A stretch of 22,878 bases of DNA, taken from NCBI GenBank assembly GCA_003488005.1, contig DNND01000081.1:1053-23930 (forward strand), in the 5' to 3' direction. Source of the DNA: Blastocatellia bacterium. GTDB lineage: Bacteria > Acidobacteriota > Blastocatellia > Pyrinomonadales > Pyrinomonadaceae. The position numbers and the translations under genes are program-made. Numbering within the stretch: position 1 is the first letter of the stretch; each line of letters starts with the position of its first letter. Below the pieces are notes generated by a model. The model was not told the origin of the DNA. It ran no database searches and saw only the letters and a list, made by a program, of their open reading frames with translations. This document shows positions 14,992-22,878 of this stretch, one piece after another.

Positions 14992-17160
14992 ATGAACCAT
15001 CGTCGATATCTAATCGTGTTGTGCCTCGGCGCCGCCCTCCTCTTCCTGCCGGCGCGGGCACGCGCACAATGTGGCGGCGAACGCTGGTCAGTAAAGATTG
15101 GCTCCGACCCTGACGCCGGCTTGGTTAACCTCAACAATCCCACAGCTACAACGTTGGCAACGCTGACGGCACTCGCGGCGCCAAATCCAATTCCCGACAA
15201 CAAAAGGGTCCAGCCTATCGAAACAACGGTCTGGGTCGTCAACGCTACTTTAAAGCAGTATCAGAAGCAGGCTGATTCGGATTATCACTTGCTTTTGACT
15301 GATGGCGCGGGCCATCAAATGATTGCGGAAATTTCTTCGCCTAATTGCGTCGCACCGGGCAGTCCGCTTGCGGCCGGAATCGCGCGCGCGCGAGCCCAGT
15401 TTGACGCAAAATTTAACGCGACGTCCGCAATGAAGAATGCGAATGTGCCGGTTCAGATTACCGGTGTTGGTTTCTTCGATCATCTGGCAGGACAGGCCGG
15501 GGTCGCTCCCAATGGCGTCGAGATTCATCCGATAGTTGATATTGTTTTCAATCCGACGAATGATTTTTCGCTAACTGCTTCACCCTCGACATTGAACGCG
15601 ACGCAAGGAAGTTCGGTGAATACAACGATCGCTACATCGACGACCGGCACCTTCAATTCCAGTATTTCGCTCGCCGCATCCGGTTTGCCGGCCGGCACAA
15701 CTGCCAGCTTCAACCCATCGAGCATCGCTGCACCCGGTTCCGGTTCGAGTACAGTCACGATTGCTGTTGGCAGCACCGCGCCAACCGGAACCTACAATAT
15801 TTCCATCAACAGCACCGGCGGTGGCAAGAGTCACAGTGCAAGCATAACTTTGACAGTCAGCGCCGCCGGCGGCGCAACGCAACAACTGCTCGGCAATCCT
15901 GGGTTTGAAAATGGAGTCAACGCTGCTCCCTGGGTTGTGAGCACCGGCGTGATGGACAATACCACCTTGCAACCGGCGCGCACCGGCGCCTGGAAGGCAT
16001 GGATGAACGGTATTGGCTCACCGCACACCGATACGCTCTCGCAGACGGTGAACATTCCGGCCAATGCCACGAGGGCCACGCTTTCTTATTGGCTTTACAT
16101 CTATACGGCGGAGACAACGGCCACAGTCGCCTATGACACATTGACTGTTCAGTTGCGCAATTCGTCAGGTGCGGTGCTGAGTACTTTGGCGAACTACTCG
16201 AACCTTAGCCCGAAGTTCCCGTACGCGCAGGCTTCGTTTGATCTCACTTCATATAAAGGACAAACCATCCAGGTTTATTTGGCAGGTACCGAAGATCAGG
16301 GACTACAAACTTCCTTTCTCATCGATGACTTCTCACTCGATGTTGCGACCACGACAACCACCACCGACGATTTCTCGATCGCCGCCGCGCCGGCGACGTT
16401 GAGTGCCGTGCAGGGTGGTTCGACTTCAACAAGTGTTAGCACCACACTCAGCGGCAGTTTCAATTCCAGCGTCACTCTCGCTGCTTCCGGTCTACCCGCC
16501 GGCGCAACTGGCGGCTTCAATCCTGCCGGCATCGCCGCCCCCGGTTCTGGTTCAAGCACGCTCAACATCAGCGTCGGCAGTGCGACGCCACCCGGAACCT
16601 ATAGCATTTCGATTACGGGCGCCGGCGGCGGCAAATCACATTCAACCAGTATCAGTCTGACCGTTAGCGCTGCCGGCGGCGGTACGCAACAACTGCTCGG
16701 CAATCCGAGTTTTGAAAACGGCGCCAACGCTGCGCCCTGGGTTGCCACCACCGGCGTAGTGGACAACACCACGCTACAACCAGCGCGAACTGGCGCCTGG
16801 AAAGCATGGATGAATGGCTGGGGATCGACGCACACCGACACTCTTTCGCAAACCGTCGCTATTCCCGCCAACGCCACGAAAGCCACACTTTCTTATTGGA
16901 TTTATATCTACACGGCTGAGACTTCGCCGACCATCGCCTACGACAAGCTTGTTGTTCAACTTCGAACTTCCTCAGGCACGGTGCTGGCTACCCTGGCAAA
17001 CTACTCGAACCTAAGTTCCAAGTTTCCATACGCCCAGGCTTCGTTTGATCTCAGTTCATATAAAGGACAAACCATCCAGGTTTATCTGGTCGGCACTGAA
17101 GACCAGGGGTTGCAAACTTCTTTCATCATCGACGACTTTTCACTCGATGTAATTCAATAG
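14992..17160 (+). CDS. Secreted protein with two Ig-like/jelly-roll repeat units
   Basis: 722 residues. A signal peptide spans 1-26 (LIVLCLGAALLFLPARARAQ). Residues 27-190 form an unassigned domain (VVNATLKQYQKQADSDYHLL, VQITGVGFFDHLAGQAGVAP), possibly OB-fold-like. Two 261-residue units follow at 191-451 and 460-720. Each has an Ig-like part (LAASGLPAGTTASFNPSSIA) and a jelly-roll, CBM-like part (LLGNPGFENG, GAWKAWMNG, TDTLSQTV, SYKGQTIQVYL, IDDFSLDV). Such units are common at the C-termini of secreted acidobacterial S53/S8 peptidases, but no protease domain is present here. It is probably extracellular or surface-bound. AGG precedes the ATG. The next gene starts 11 nt after the stop. Confidence 0.85.
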   Translation: MNHRRYLIVLCLGAALLFLPARARAQCGGERWSVKIGSDPDAGLVNLNNPTATTLATLTALAAPNPIPDNKRVQPIETTVWVVNATLKQYQKQADSDYHLLLTDGAGHQMIAEISSPNCVAPGSPLAAGIARARAQFDAKFNATSAMKNANVPVQITGVGFFDHLAGQAGVAPNGVEIHPIVDIVFNPTNDFSLTASPSTLNATQGSSVNTTIATSTTGTFNSSISLAASGLPAGTTASFNPSSIAAPGSGSSTVTIAVGSTAPTGTYNISINSTGGGKSHSASITLTVSAAGGATQQLLGNPGFENGVNAAPWVVSTGVMDNTTLQPARTGAWKAWMNGIGSPHTDTLSQTVNIPANATRATLSYWLYIYTAETTATVAYDTLTVQLRNSSGAVLSTLANYSNLSPKFPYAQASFDLTSYKGQTIQVYLAGTEDQGLQTSFLIDDFSLDVATTTTTTDDFSIAAAPATLSAVQGGSTSTSVSTTLSGSFNSSVTLAASGLPAGATGGFNPAGIAAPGSGSSTLNISVGSATPPGTYSISITGAGGGKSHSTSISLTVSAAGGGTQQLLGNPSFENGANAAPWVATTGVVDNTTLQPARTGAWKAWMNGWGSTHTDTLSQTVAIPANATKATLSYWIYIYTAETSPTIAYDKLVVQLRTSSGTVLATLANYSNLSSKFPYAQASFDLSSYKGQTIQVYLVGTEDQGLQTSFIIDDFSLDVIQ
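15562..17151 (+). repeat. 783-bp tandem duplication inside the secreted protein gene
   Basis: Units 15562-16344 and 16369-17151 are each exactly 783 nt and encode 261 aligned residues without gaps. They are separated by a Thr-rich linker. Long stretches remain identical at the DNA level, such as the TATAAAGGACAAACCATCCA segment near 16254 and 17058. Confidence 0.85.
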
Positions 17161-17171
17161 GTTTGAAGAAA

Positions 17172-17867
17172 ATGCGTTACAGCTTCTTAATTTTGAGTTT
17201 GTTGTTCGCCGGCGGAACGGCGCGGGCGCAGCAACCGGAAGACAAAGCGCCGGTCAACGATGCGGTTCAGGCCGTGATTGATGACGATGGCGGACGGGCA
17301 TTCATCGTCAACTCTAAATTGAAATCATTGACGCAACTTCGCCGACTGCCGGGCGCGGCCGCGTTAACGGCGCCGCAACAGTACACAATATTTCTTGGCA
17401 GTGCCTGGACCACGCCGTCACTGCGCGCGCGCGAAGCAAAGCTCAGCAACCTGTTATCGGCAATTCAAAATCAGCCTGACCTCAACAAGCTGAATAATCT
17501 GGGAATCAACAACCTCTATGGGCCAACTTACAGTCAAGAGGTGCTGACGCCGTTCGACTGCGATGAAAAGCTTTCTGACATCGGCATTAAGACGATACTG
17601 GCGGGGTTGGTGAATGAGGGGTCACTGCCGAAAACTGAGCGTGCCACGATTTACGTAGTTTTTCTTCAGCCGGACCTTCGCTCGACGCTCGGAACCTTGA
17701 CCGGCCGCAAACACTATCTGGCTTATCATCAGTTTCTCAACGTTGGCGGCGAACGTTTGCATTATGTAGTCGTTCCGTATGAACCCGACATCGATACCGC
17801 AAAAGCAATCGCACTGCGGGCCCTGGTTGCCGCGGCGCTAAATCCTACCGGCGACGTTGGAAACTAA
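17172..17867 (+). CDS. Small secreted protein of unknown function
   Basis: 231 residues from the ATG at 17172 (a TTG at 17163 would add MKK but leaves only 1 nt from AGG). A signal peptide spans about 1-20 (MRYSFLILSLLFAGGTARAQ). The mature part has YTIFLGSAWTTPSLRAREAK, INNLYGPTYSQEVLTPFDCD and a later strand set (RATIYVVFLQPDLRSTLGTL, LAYHQFLNV, LHYVVVPYEP). The pattern weakly recalls EXORDIUM/PHI-1-like secreted proteins, a tentative match. The 11-nt gap suggests co-expression with the upstream repeat protein, so the two may act together outside the cell. Its stop is 2 nt from that of the convergent gene. Confidence 0.65.
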   Translation: MRYSFLILSLLFAGGTARAQQPEDKAPVNDAVQAVIDDDGGRAFIVNSKLKSLTQLRRLPGAAALTAPQQYTIFLGSAWTTPSLRAREAKLSNLLSAIQNQPDLNKLNNLGINNLYGPTYSQEVLTPFDCDEKLSDIGIKTILAGLVNEGSLPKTERATIYVVFLQPDLRSTLGTLTGRKHYLAYHQFLNVGGERLHYVVVPYEPDIDTAKAIALRALVAAALNPTGDVGN

Positions 17868-17869
17868 CC

Positions 17870-19612
17870 TCAAACTCCCGGCGGTGCAGGCACAACAATC
17901 TTTTGTCCGGGTAGGATCGTGGCCCAGTTTGCGACCTGCGGATTGAGCTCGCGCAGGCGATCCGGCGTCGCCTTGTACTTGCTGGATAGCCGATTCAAAG
18001 AATCACCGGGCACGACTGTAACTTCTGTCGTGTTCGGCTGGGAGTTGGTGGTTTCCGCTTGAGCAGGCGGCGAAGCGACTGGCGCAGCCGGGGCCGTTGG
18101 CGTTGTTACCGGTGCCGTCGTTCCTGGTGCAGGAACTACAATCCTCTGTCCCATTCGTATTGCGGACCAACGCCTGATTCCCGGATTCAAAGAGATCAAT
18201 TTTCCTTGAGGCACGTTGTACTGCTGCGCAAGTGTCCTTAACGAATCGCCTCGTTTCACCGTAATTTCTGTAACCTGATCAGGCGAAACGCTTTCTATGG
18301 GTGATGCGAGCGGCGACGCGGAAGGCACAGTTGCGGCGGTTTGTGCAATCGTATCTATATAGCGCTTCGCATCGGCGAAGGACGAGAACCTTTGTTCGCC
18401 AGTTGCGTTCAGGGGTTGCGACACAGTCAGTAGTACTGATGCCTGCTCGTTATCCAGGCGGCTGATGGTGATTTGATTACCGGCCGTCTTCACCGACCAA
18501 ACCTCCGGAGAATGTTTCGCGCCGCGCGATTGTATCCAGCCCCCGATGACGGAACCTAGCAACGCAGCGGCAAGAACAAGCAACGCAACCATCGCGATCG
18601 GAATCGCTGGCCGCCGAGTCGCCTCGTCTGCATGACCTGTTACTGATTGCGTATTGGATCCGACGAATTCACTTTTGGAACTGGCGCTCGCTTTTTGCAA
18701 CATCGTTTCGCTCAGACTCTTCACTCTCTCATCAAGTTCCAGCAAATCGATCTTGGCCGCCTTCCCTCTTAAATCATCTTTCAAGACTTCCAGTTGCTGT
18801 GCAATTCTCGAATCAGCTTGTAGCTGATCTGAACGGGACTGATCTTCATTCAGCGCTTCCATTCTGGTTTCGAGTGCCGCTACCGCTTTGCTCAAATCGG
18901 CGAGCACTGGATCCTGATACTTCTCGTAAGGACCACCCATCACCACCAGACTGCGATCCTCGCGAGCAGAGGCACCGGCTTTCATCAACGATTCGCAAAT
19001 CACTTTCGGATCAGTCGAGCCGACGTTGGCAATCTCTTCGGCCAGCTTTCGCCCCGCGAACGCATCCTGAAGTCCACGACTCATCAATAAAACCAAATCA
19101 GCATCCTGGAGGGTAAACGACTGCACAACGTCCGTTAACGGAGCTTCCCGATTGCGCGCCCCGAGGTGTTCAATTGCCGGATCAGCGGCAGTAGCGGAAG
19201 CTGTCTCGCCGGCCGCTGGTCCAAACAAAGGCAGCACCCGGCCATTGTTGACCACGTTCAGTTGCACATCGCCGCAAAGGAAGTAAGTCAGGCGATTGCC
19301 GTTAACCAGGCACAGCGCTCCGCTTGCCAACAATTCGGGGCCACCCGATTGTTCGCCGAGGTTGTGCAGGAAGTTGTTGATTTCCTTGGCCAAAAATCCA
19401 AGAAACAACTCAGCGGAGAATCTGGATAACGTGACAAACGAGCCGACAATAGTTTCCAGTTTGCCCTTTAGAGTCGCGTTGAGGTTTGCGTAATCGTGGT
19501 TTCCAAAATCGAGCAGCGCAAAAAAGTGTCCGCGCGGTGTCTCGAGGTCGAAAGCAAAGTCTTCGTTTTGAGCTTTTGATTTGAGCTTGATGGAATCGGA
19601 CGAAAATTTCAT
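17870..19612 (-). CDS. PP2C-like / transmembrane / double-LysM protein
   Basis: 580 residues from the ATG at 19612 (GGAGG upstream); the longer frame to 19705 is not supported. Residues 1-228 resemble a PP2C-type Ser/Thr phosphatase: NED at 16-18, LLDFG at 33-37, CGD at 113-115. However, the TDG motif reads MSRG (177-180) and the final DN reads ED (218-219), so activity is doubtful. A coiled coil covers about 235-310. One membrane helix lies at about 337-360 (IPIAMVALLVLAAALLGSVI). Outside the membrane are a small domain (370-425), a Ser/Pro linker and two LysM domains (449-494 and 529-575: TVKRGDSLRTLAQQYNV; VVPGDSLNRLSSKYKATP) that should bind peptidoglycan. This places a phosphatase-like domain in the cytoplasm and a wall-binding domain outside. 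Confidence 0.8.
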   Translation of the reverse strand: MKFSSDSIKLKSKAQNEDFAFDLETPRGHFFALLDFGNHDYANLNATLKGKLETIVGSFVTLSRFSAELFLGFLAKEINNFLHNLGEQSGGPELLASGALCLVNGNRLTYFLCGDVQLNVVNNGRVLPLFGPAAGETASATAADPAIEHLGARNREAPLTDVVQSFTLQDADLVLLMSRGLQDAFAGRKLAEEIANVGSTDPKVICESLMKAGASAREDRSLVVMGGPYEKYQDPVLADLSKAVAALETRMEALNEDQSRSDQLQADSRIAQQLEVLKDDLRGKAAKIDLLELDERVKSLSETMLQKASASSKSEFVGSNTQSVTGHADEATRRPAIPIAMVALLVLAAALLGSVIGGWIQSRGAKHSPEVWSVKTAGNQITISRLDNEQASVLLTVSQPLNATGEQRFSSFADAKRYIDTIAQTAATVPSASPLASPIESVSPDQVTEITVKRGDSLRTLAQQYNVPQGKLISLNPGIRRWSAIRMGQRIVVPAPGTTAPVTTPTAPAAPVASPPAQAETTNSQPNTTEVTVVPGDSLNRLSSKYKATPDRLRELNPQVANWATILPGQKIVVPAPPGV

Positions 19613-19698
19613 TGGGGCGCATCCTCCGTGCGCGCAACTTATCACGAACCAACTAAATGCGGAATAATCTTTTTCTCGCCGCGGGAGGCGGCTTGGGC

Positions 19699-19727
19699 TT
19701 TTCAAGTCGATCGACGCTGGTTACAAT
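19699..19727 (+). promoter_or_regulatory. Possible promoter of the M2 peptidase gene
   Basis: TTTTCA (19699-19704), a 17-nt spacer and TACAAT (19722-19727), about 56 nt upstream of the ATG at 19783, in the 170-nt divergent region. The -10 is good and the -35 is weak. Confidence 0.4.
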
Positions 19728-19782
19728 CGTCGTCGATCCCCTCAGACATATCATCTGCCGGTCAAGCCAATGGAGGCTCCTG

Positions 19783-21627
19783 ATGAATCTCTTTCTCCAC
19801 CACGGTCGCGCGTGGACAGTTGCGTTTCTTTTCCTTATCGTCAGTCTTTCGCTTATGTCTTCTTGTGCAAACAATCAAACTTCGGTTTCAACTTCCGGCG
19901 GCAAAGGCACGCCTGCCGAGGCGGAGAAGTTCGTCGCCGACGCCGAGAAGCGCCTGTTTGATTTGAACGTAAAGTACAGCCGCGCCGACTGGGTGAAGAG
20001 CACTTTCATCACTGACGACACCGAAACAATGTCCGCCGATGCCAACAAAGATGTGATCGCCGCCACCACCGAACTCGCGGACCAGGCGGGCCGTTTCGCT
20101 GGACTTGATTTGTCGTATGACGTAGCCCGCAAGCTGAAACTCTTGAAACTGTCGCTCACTTTGCCGGCGCCTAAAGATCCAACTGAACGCGATGAACTGA
20201 CCAAGCTCGCCGCCTCTCTCGAAGGCGACTACGGCAAAGGCAAGTACTGCCCGGACGGCGATAAAGGAAAGTGCCTGTCACTTGGCGATATGGAAGAGAT
20301 CATGGCGACCAGCCGCGATCCCGAAGAGCTGAAACGGATTTGGCTGGGCTGGCATCAGGTGTCACCGCCGTATCGAAAAGATTACGTGCGCTTTGTTGAA
20401 TTGAGTAACAAAGGCGCGAAAGAGATGGGCTTCAAAGACACCGGCGCCATGTGGCGCGCGAAGTATGACATGGAGCCCGACGCCTTTTCCGCCGAGATGG
20501 AACGGCTGTGGCAACAAGTCAAACCGCTTTACGATTCGCTCTACACCTACACGCGGCGCAAGCTTTCGGCGAAGTATGGAAAAGAAGTAGTGCCGGTGGA
20601 TGGGCCAATTCCGGCGCACCTGCTCGGCAACATGTGGGCACAGCAATGGGGCAATGTCTATCCGCTGCTCAAACCTGAAGGTAGCGGCGATCGTGGTTAC
20701 GACCTGACGCAGATCCTCAAAGCTCGCAACACGGACGCCAAGCAGTTAGTTCATTACGGTGAGTCGTTCTTTACTTCGATCGGTTTCGATGCGCTGCCGC
20801 AGACATTTTGGGAACGCTCGATGCTCGTCAAGCCAATCGATCATGAAGCCGTTTGCCATGCGAGCGCCTGGGACATCGATTTCGAAAAAGACGTGCGCTT
20901 GAAAATGTGCATTCAGATAAACGAGGAAGACTTCACCACGGTCCATCACGAACTGGGGCACAATTATTATCAAATGGCTTATGCGGGCCAGCCGTTTTTC
21001 TATCGCGACAGCGCGAATGATGGTTTTCATGAAGCCATCGGCGACACCATGGCGCTTTCGGTTACGCCGCCCTACCTAAAACAAATTGGACTGATCGACA
21101 AAGTTCCGGATCCCAGCGCCGACATCGGTTTCCTGCTGCAACGCGCGCTCGACAAGGTCGCTTTTCTACCGTTCGGTTATTTAGTGGATCAATGGCGCTG
21201 GAAAGTTTTCTCCGGCGAAGTTGGCCCAAACGATTACAACAAAGCGTGGTGGGACCTGCGTCTGAAATATCAGGGCGTCGCTCCGCCGGCGCCGCGGTCT
21301 GAACAGGATTTCGATGCCGGCGCGAAATATCATGTGCCCGCCAACACGCCTTATGCGCGTTACTTTCTCGCCGCCATCTTGCAGTTTCAGTTTCACCGCG
21401 CGCTCTGTCGCGAAGCCGGCTTCAACGGACCGCTTTACCAATGTTCAATTTACGGCAACAAGAAAGCGGGAGAAAAACTGAAGCAGATGCTGGCGCTGGG
21501 TTTGAGCAAGCCGTGGCCGGAAGCGCTCAAGGCCATGACCGGCGAAGACAAGATGGACGCGACCGCGATCATCGATTACTTCGCGCCGCTGAAGACGTGG
21601 CTGGATGAACAAAACAAGGCGCAGTGA
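19783..21627 (+). CDS. M2-family (ACE-like) peptidyl-dipeptidase lipoprotein
   Basis: 614 residues from the ATG at 19783, preceded by GGAGG at 6-nt spacing; a longer frame to 19657 has no support. A hydrophobic signal (AFLFLIVSLSLMSSC) ends in a lipobox-like Cys, so it is probably membrane-anchored in the periplasm. The zinc site is H389-E390-L-G-H393, with E417 in HEAIGDT as third ligand; the 24-residue step from H393 to E417 equals that in human ACE (H387 to E411). Other M2 landmarks include GNMWAQQWGNVYPLL, CIQINEEDFTTVHHELGHNY and FFYRDSANDGFHEA. M2 enzymes release dipeptides from peptide C-termini, so the likely role is peptide nutrition or envelope peptide processing. The protein is full length. 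Confidence 0.93.
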   Translation: MNLFLHHGRAWTVAFLFLIVSLSLMSSCANNQTSVSTSGGKGTPAEAEKFVADAEKRLFDLNVKYSRADWVKSTFITDDTETMSADANKDVIAATTELADQAGRFAGLDLSYDVARKLKLLKLSLTLPAPKDPTERDELTKLAASLEGDYGKGKYCPDGDKGKCLSLGDMEEIMATSRDPEELKRIWLGWHQVSPPYRKDYVRFVELSNKGAKEMGFKDTGAMWRAKYDMEPDAFSAEMERLWQQVKPLYDSLYTYTRRKLSAKYGKEVVPVDGPIPAHLLGNMWAQQWGNVYPLLKPEGSGDRGYDLTQILKARNTDAKQLVHYGESFFTSIGFDALPQTFWERSMLVKPIDHEAVCHASAWDIDFEKDVRLKMCIQINEEDFTTVHHELGHNYYQMAYAGQPFFYRDSANDGFHEAIGDTMALSVTPPYLKQIGLIDKVPDPSADIGFLLQRALDKVAFLPFGYLVDQWRWKVFSGEVGPNDYNKAWWDLRLKYQGVAPPAPRSEQDFDAGAKYHVPANTPYARYFLAAILQFQFHRALCREAGFNGPLYQCSIYGNKKAGEKLKQMLALGLSKPWPEALKAMTGEDKMDATAIIDYFAPLKTWLDEQNKAQ

Positions 21628-21652
21628 AAATCTGATCATCGCCAATGACGTT

Positions 21653-21906
21653 CAGCCTGCGGAGCAGGCGATAGCATAAAGCCTGGGGTAAAGCGCAGCG
21701 AAACCCCAGGGATCGCGGCGAGAAATTTACACAAGCCCGCGCTAGCGGGCGGCAGAGTGTGGAGAAGCAGTCGTGTTAAAGATACGCATGACGCTAACGA
21801 ACCTGCTGTCGCCCGCTTCGCGGGCTGGCATCATGCTTGGACCACTAACCTGGGGTTCCGCTACGCGTCACCCCAGGCTTTATGCTATCGCCTGCTTCGC
21901 AGGCTG
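21653..21906. repeat. 58-bp inverted-repeat element with inner palindromes
   Basis: Arms 21653-21710 and 21849-21906 match at 53 of 58 positions in inverted orientation (CAGCCTGCG..., GATAGCATAAAGCCTGGGGT). Between them are GCCCGC-GCTA-GCGGGC (about 21736-21751) and GCCCGC-TTC-GCGGGC (about 21811-21825). TGGACCACTAAC (21838-21849) also occurs at 1425-1436. No gene lies in 21628-22038. Confidence 0.78.
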
Positions 21907-21965
21907 AGTTCGTCTTCGGCGCCGCGCAACTCTTTGTGCAAAGCGGCTGAAGGATCACCAAAAAG

Positions 21966-21994
21966 AAATGCCGCGACTCTTAATCGCGGCATTT
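21966..21994. terminator. Hairpin terminator, likely bidirectional
   Basis: AAATGCCGCGA pairs with TCGCGGCATTT around a 7-nt loop (11-bp stem), with TTT on the plus side and A-rich sequence on the other. It lies between the convergent M2 peptidase and the 22039 gene. Confidence 0.7.
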
Positions 21995-22013
21995 TCGATC
22001 TCACCAACCATCC

Positions 22014-22034
22014 CAAACTAACAGTTTGCTTTAC
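22014..22034 (-). repeat. Post-stop hairpin repeat, copy 3
   Basis: On the minus strand, TTGTAAAGCAAACTGTTAG and then TTTG begin 2-4 nt after the stop at 22039. CAAACT pairs with AGTTTG. It has the same orientation relative to the gene as copies 1 and 2. Confidence 0.6.
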
Positions 22035-22038
22035 AACA

Positions 22039-22623
22039 TTACCAAGGCCAGCGTCGGCTGCTGTTATTGTTGTTGTAGCCTCCGTACTGTTGATATCCCT
22101 GCCGATAGCCCTGCAGAAATCCCTGGCGATAAGCCTGTTGAAACTGGCCTCGATTGCCGTACGAAGAGTTGTAGCTTGAATTGGCGTTTCTGTAGTAGTG
22201 AGAACGTTGCGGGTTGTAACTCTGGCCACGCTGGGCATCGCTTGAGCCGGTGTAAACTCCATCCTGATAGCCTTGCTGTTGGGCTTGCTGATAGACGTTG
22301 TAACCATAGTTGCCATAACCGCCCTGGTTTCGGCGGTACTGGCCATCGTTACCATAACCACCATATTGGCCGTTGTTCCGATTCCAGCGGCCGTTATTGC
22401 CGTCCCTGTCATCGTCCCGGTGCCGATCACGCCGATCTCGATCGCGTCGATCTCGATCCCCACGATGTCGGTCGTTGTTGTCGTCTCGATCACGCTCCTG
22501 GTTTCTATCCCAGCGGCGGTCTTGCGCCTGAGTCGTCGAAACAGTCGTTACGCCAACTCCCAGCAACAAAGAAATTGCCAGAAATATGACCCAAAAACCG
22601 TTTCTAGTTTTGCTTGAATACAT
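22039..22623 (-). CDS. Exported low-complexity Arg/Asp and Gly/Tyr/Gln-rich protein
   Basis: 194 residues from the ATG at 22623 (GGAGGG about 10 nt upstream). A signal peptide spans about 1-34 (GFWVIFLAISLLLGVGVTTV, then STTQAQ). Residues about 35-75 are a charged run of RD/RR/DD pairs. Residues about 76-115 are Asn/Gly/Tyr-rich. The C-terminal part has helical repeats of the form (Y/F)xxGYxxG (QQQGYQDGVYTGSSDAQRGQ; YRQGFLQGYRQGYQQYGGY). The last part resembles a domain frequent in acidobacterial exported proteins whose function is unknown. The Arg/Asp stretch is made of CGATC-rich repeats in the DNA. Probably periplasmic or outer-surface. Confidence 0.75.
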   Translation of the reverse strand: MYSSKTRNGFWVIFLAISLLLGVGVTTVSTTQAQDRRWDRNQERDRDDNNDRHRGDRDRRDRDRRDRHRDDDRDGNNGRWNRNNGQYGGYGNDGQYRRNQGGYGNYGYNVYQQAQQQGYQDGVYTGSSDAQRGQSYNPQRSHYYRNANSSYNSSYGNRGQFQQAYRQGFLQGYRQGYQQYGGYNNNNSSRRWPW

Positions 22624-22779
22624 ATTTTTGATTCCCTCCGCCGCGCCTCGAGAGCAAGAAGCGCGCCGCGCCGCTTGGAAAACCAATACTTCCACTTTGC
22701 AGTTTCTTTTCGATCGAGCGCATTACGCCCAATACGAGATCGTGTAGCGGGAATTCGTTATCGTTTGTTATCAGTCAGT

Positions 22780-22802
22780 GGCATGGACTTTAGTCTGTGC
22801 CA
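22780..22802 (+). repeat. Palindromic repeat GGCATGGACTTTAGTCTGTGCC
   Basis: A copy of the 7910-7966 family (CATAGACTTTAGTCTG there), here closed by TGGCA/TGCCA. A degraded partner, CACAGACTAGAGG, follows at 22813. The surrounding 22624-22878 holds no gene. Confidence 0.55.
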
Positions 22803-22863
22803 TCCTGACAGTCACAGACTAGAGGAACCTCTGATGAAGTAAGCCGAATAGGATGGGTATTAG

Positions 22864-22878
22864 TCTTTCGACGCGTAG
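22864..22878 (+). repeat. Start of another composite inverted-repeat element
   Basis: CTTTCGACGCGTAG equals the outer end of the arm at 188-239 (read on the minus strand). It is cut by the window edge, so the rest cannot be seen. Confidence 0.45.

Noticed and set aside
22026..22617. Two plus-strand frames opposite the low-complexity exported protein
   Set aside because: Repeated codons keep several frames open; the minus frame alone has a signal peptide, a ribosome binding site and recognisable repeats.

Overview
The window looks like a chromosomal segment of a soil-type bacterium, most likely an acidobacterium (Blastocatellia-like). That placement is an inference from gene families: sedolisin-type Ig and jelly-roll repeats, an M2 dipeptidase lipoprotein, a Gly/Tyr/Gln-rich secreted protein, an AidB-like acyl-CoA dehydrogenase, and intergenic spaces full of short palindromic repeats. 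No rRNA or marker phylogeny is available here to prove it. Most of the window is housekeeping or envelope genes of even composition.

Layout. 1-240 is a composite inverted-repeat element. 261-1366 holds a DUF4287/SRPBCC protein and a YraN-type nuclease-like protein. 1367-1937 holds palindromic repeats, tRNA-Gly(GCC) with a clear promoter, and tRNA-Cys(GCA). 1938-5697 is the accessory part: a 46-bp exact copy of the 3' end of tRNA-Cys lies at 5652-5697, so this 3.7-kb stretch is a genomic island inserted in the tRNA gene. It carries a HEPN/RES-type NAD-consuming toxin-like protein, an unrecognised 466-476 aa protein, and the decayed C-terminus of a tyrosine integrase. 5798-6720 holds a histone-H1-like small protein and a membrane protein with a similar basic tail. 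6937-9650 holds an aldo/keto reductase and an AidB-like acyl-CoA dehydrogenase. 9754-12501 holds thioredoxin, the primary sigma factor and an Rrf2-type repressor whose promoter overlaps a perfect palindrome. 12882-14767 holds a small membrane protein, an MscS-type channel and a small basic protein. 14992-17867 holds a secreted protein with a 783-bp tandem duplication and a small secreted protein directly behind it. 17870-19612 (minus) encodes a PP2C-like/transmembrane/LysM protein. 19783-21627 encodes an M2 (ACE-like) peptidase lipoprotein. 22039-22623 (minus) encodes a low-complexity exported protein.

The most interesting points are the tRNA-Cys island and its two large cargo genes, the degenerate phosphatase joined to peptidoglycan-binding LysM domains, and several dispersed hairpin repeat families. 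One of these families sits within about 12 nt of three different stop codons in the same orientation. Another shows a compensatory base-pair change between its two arms.
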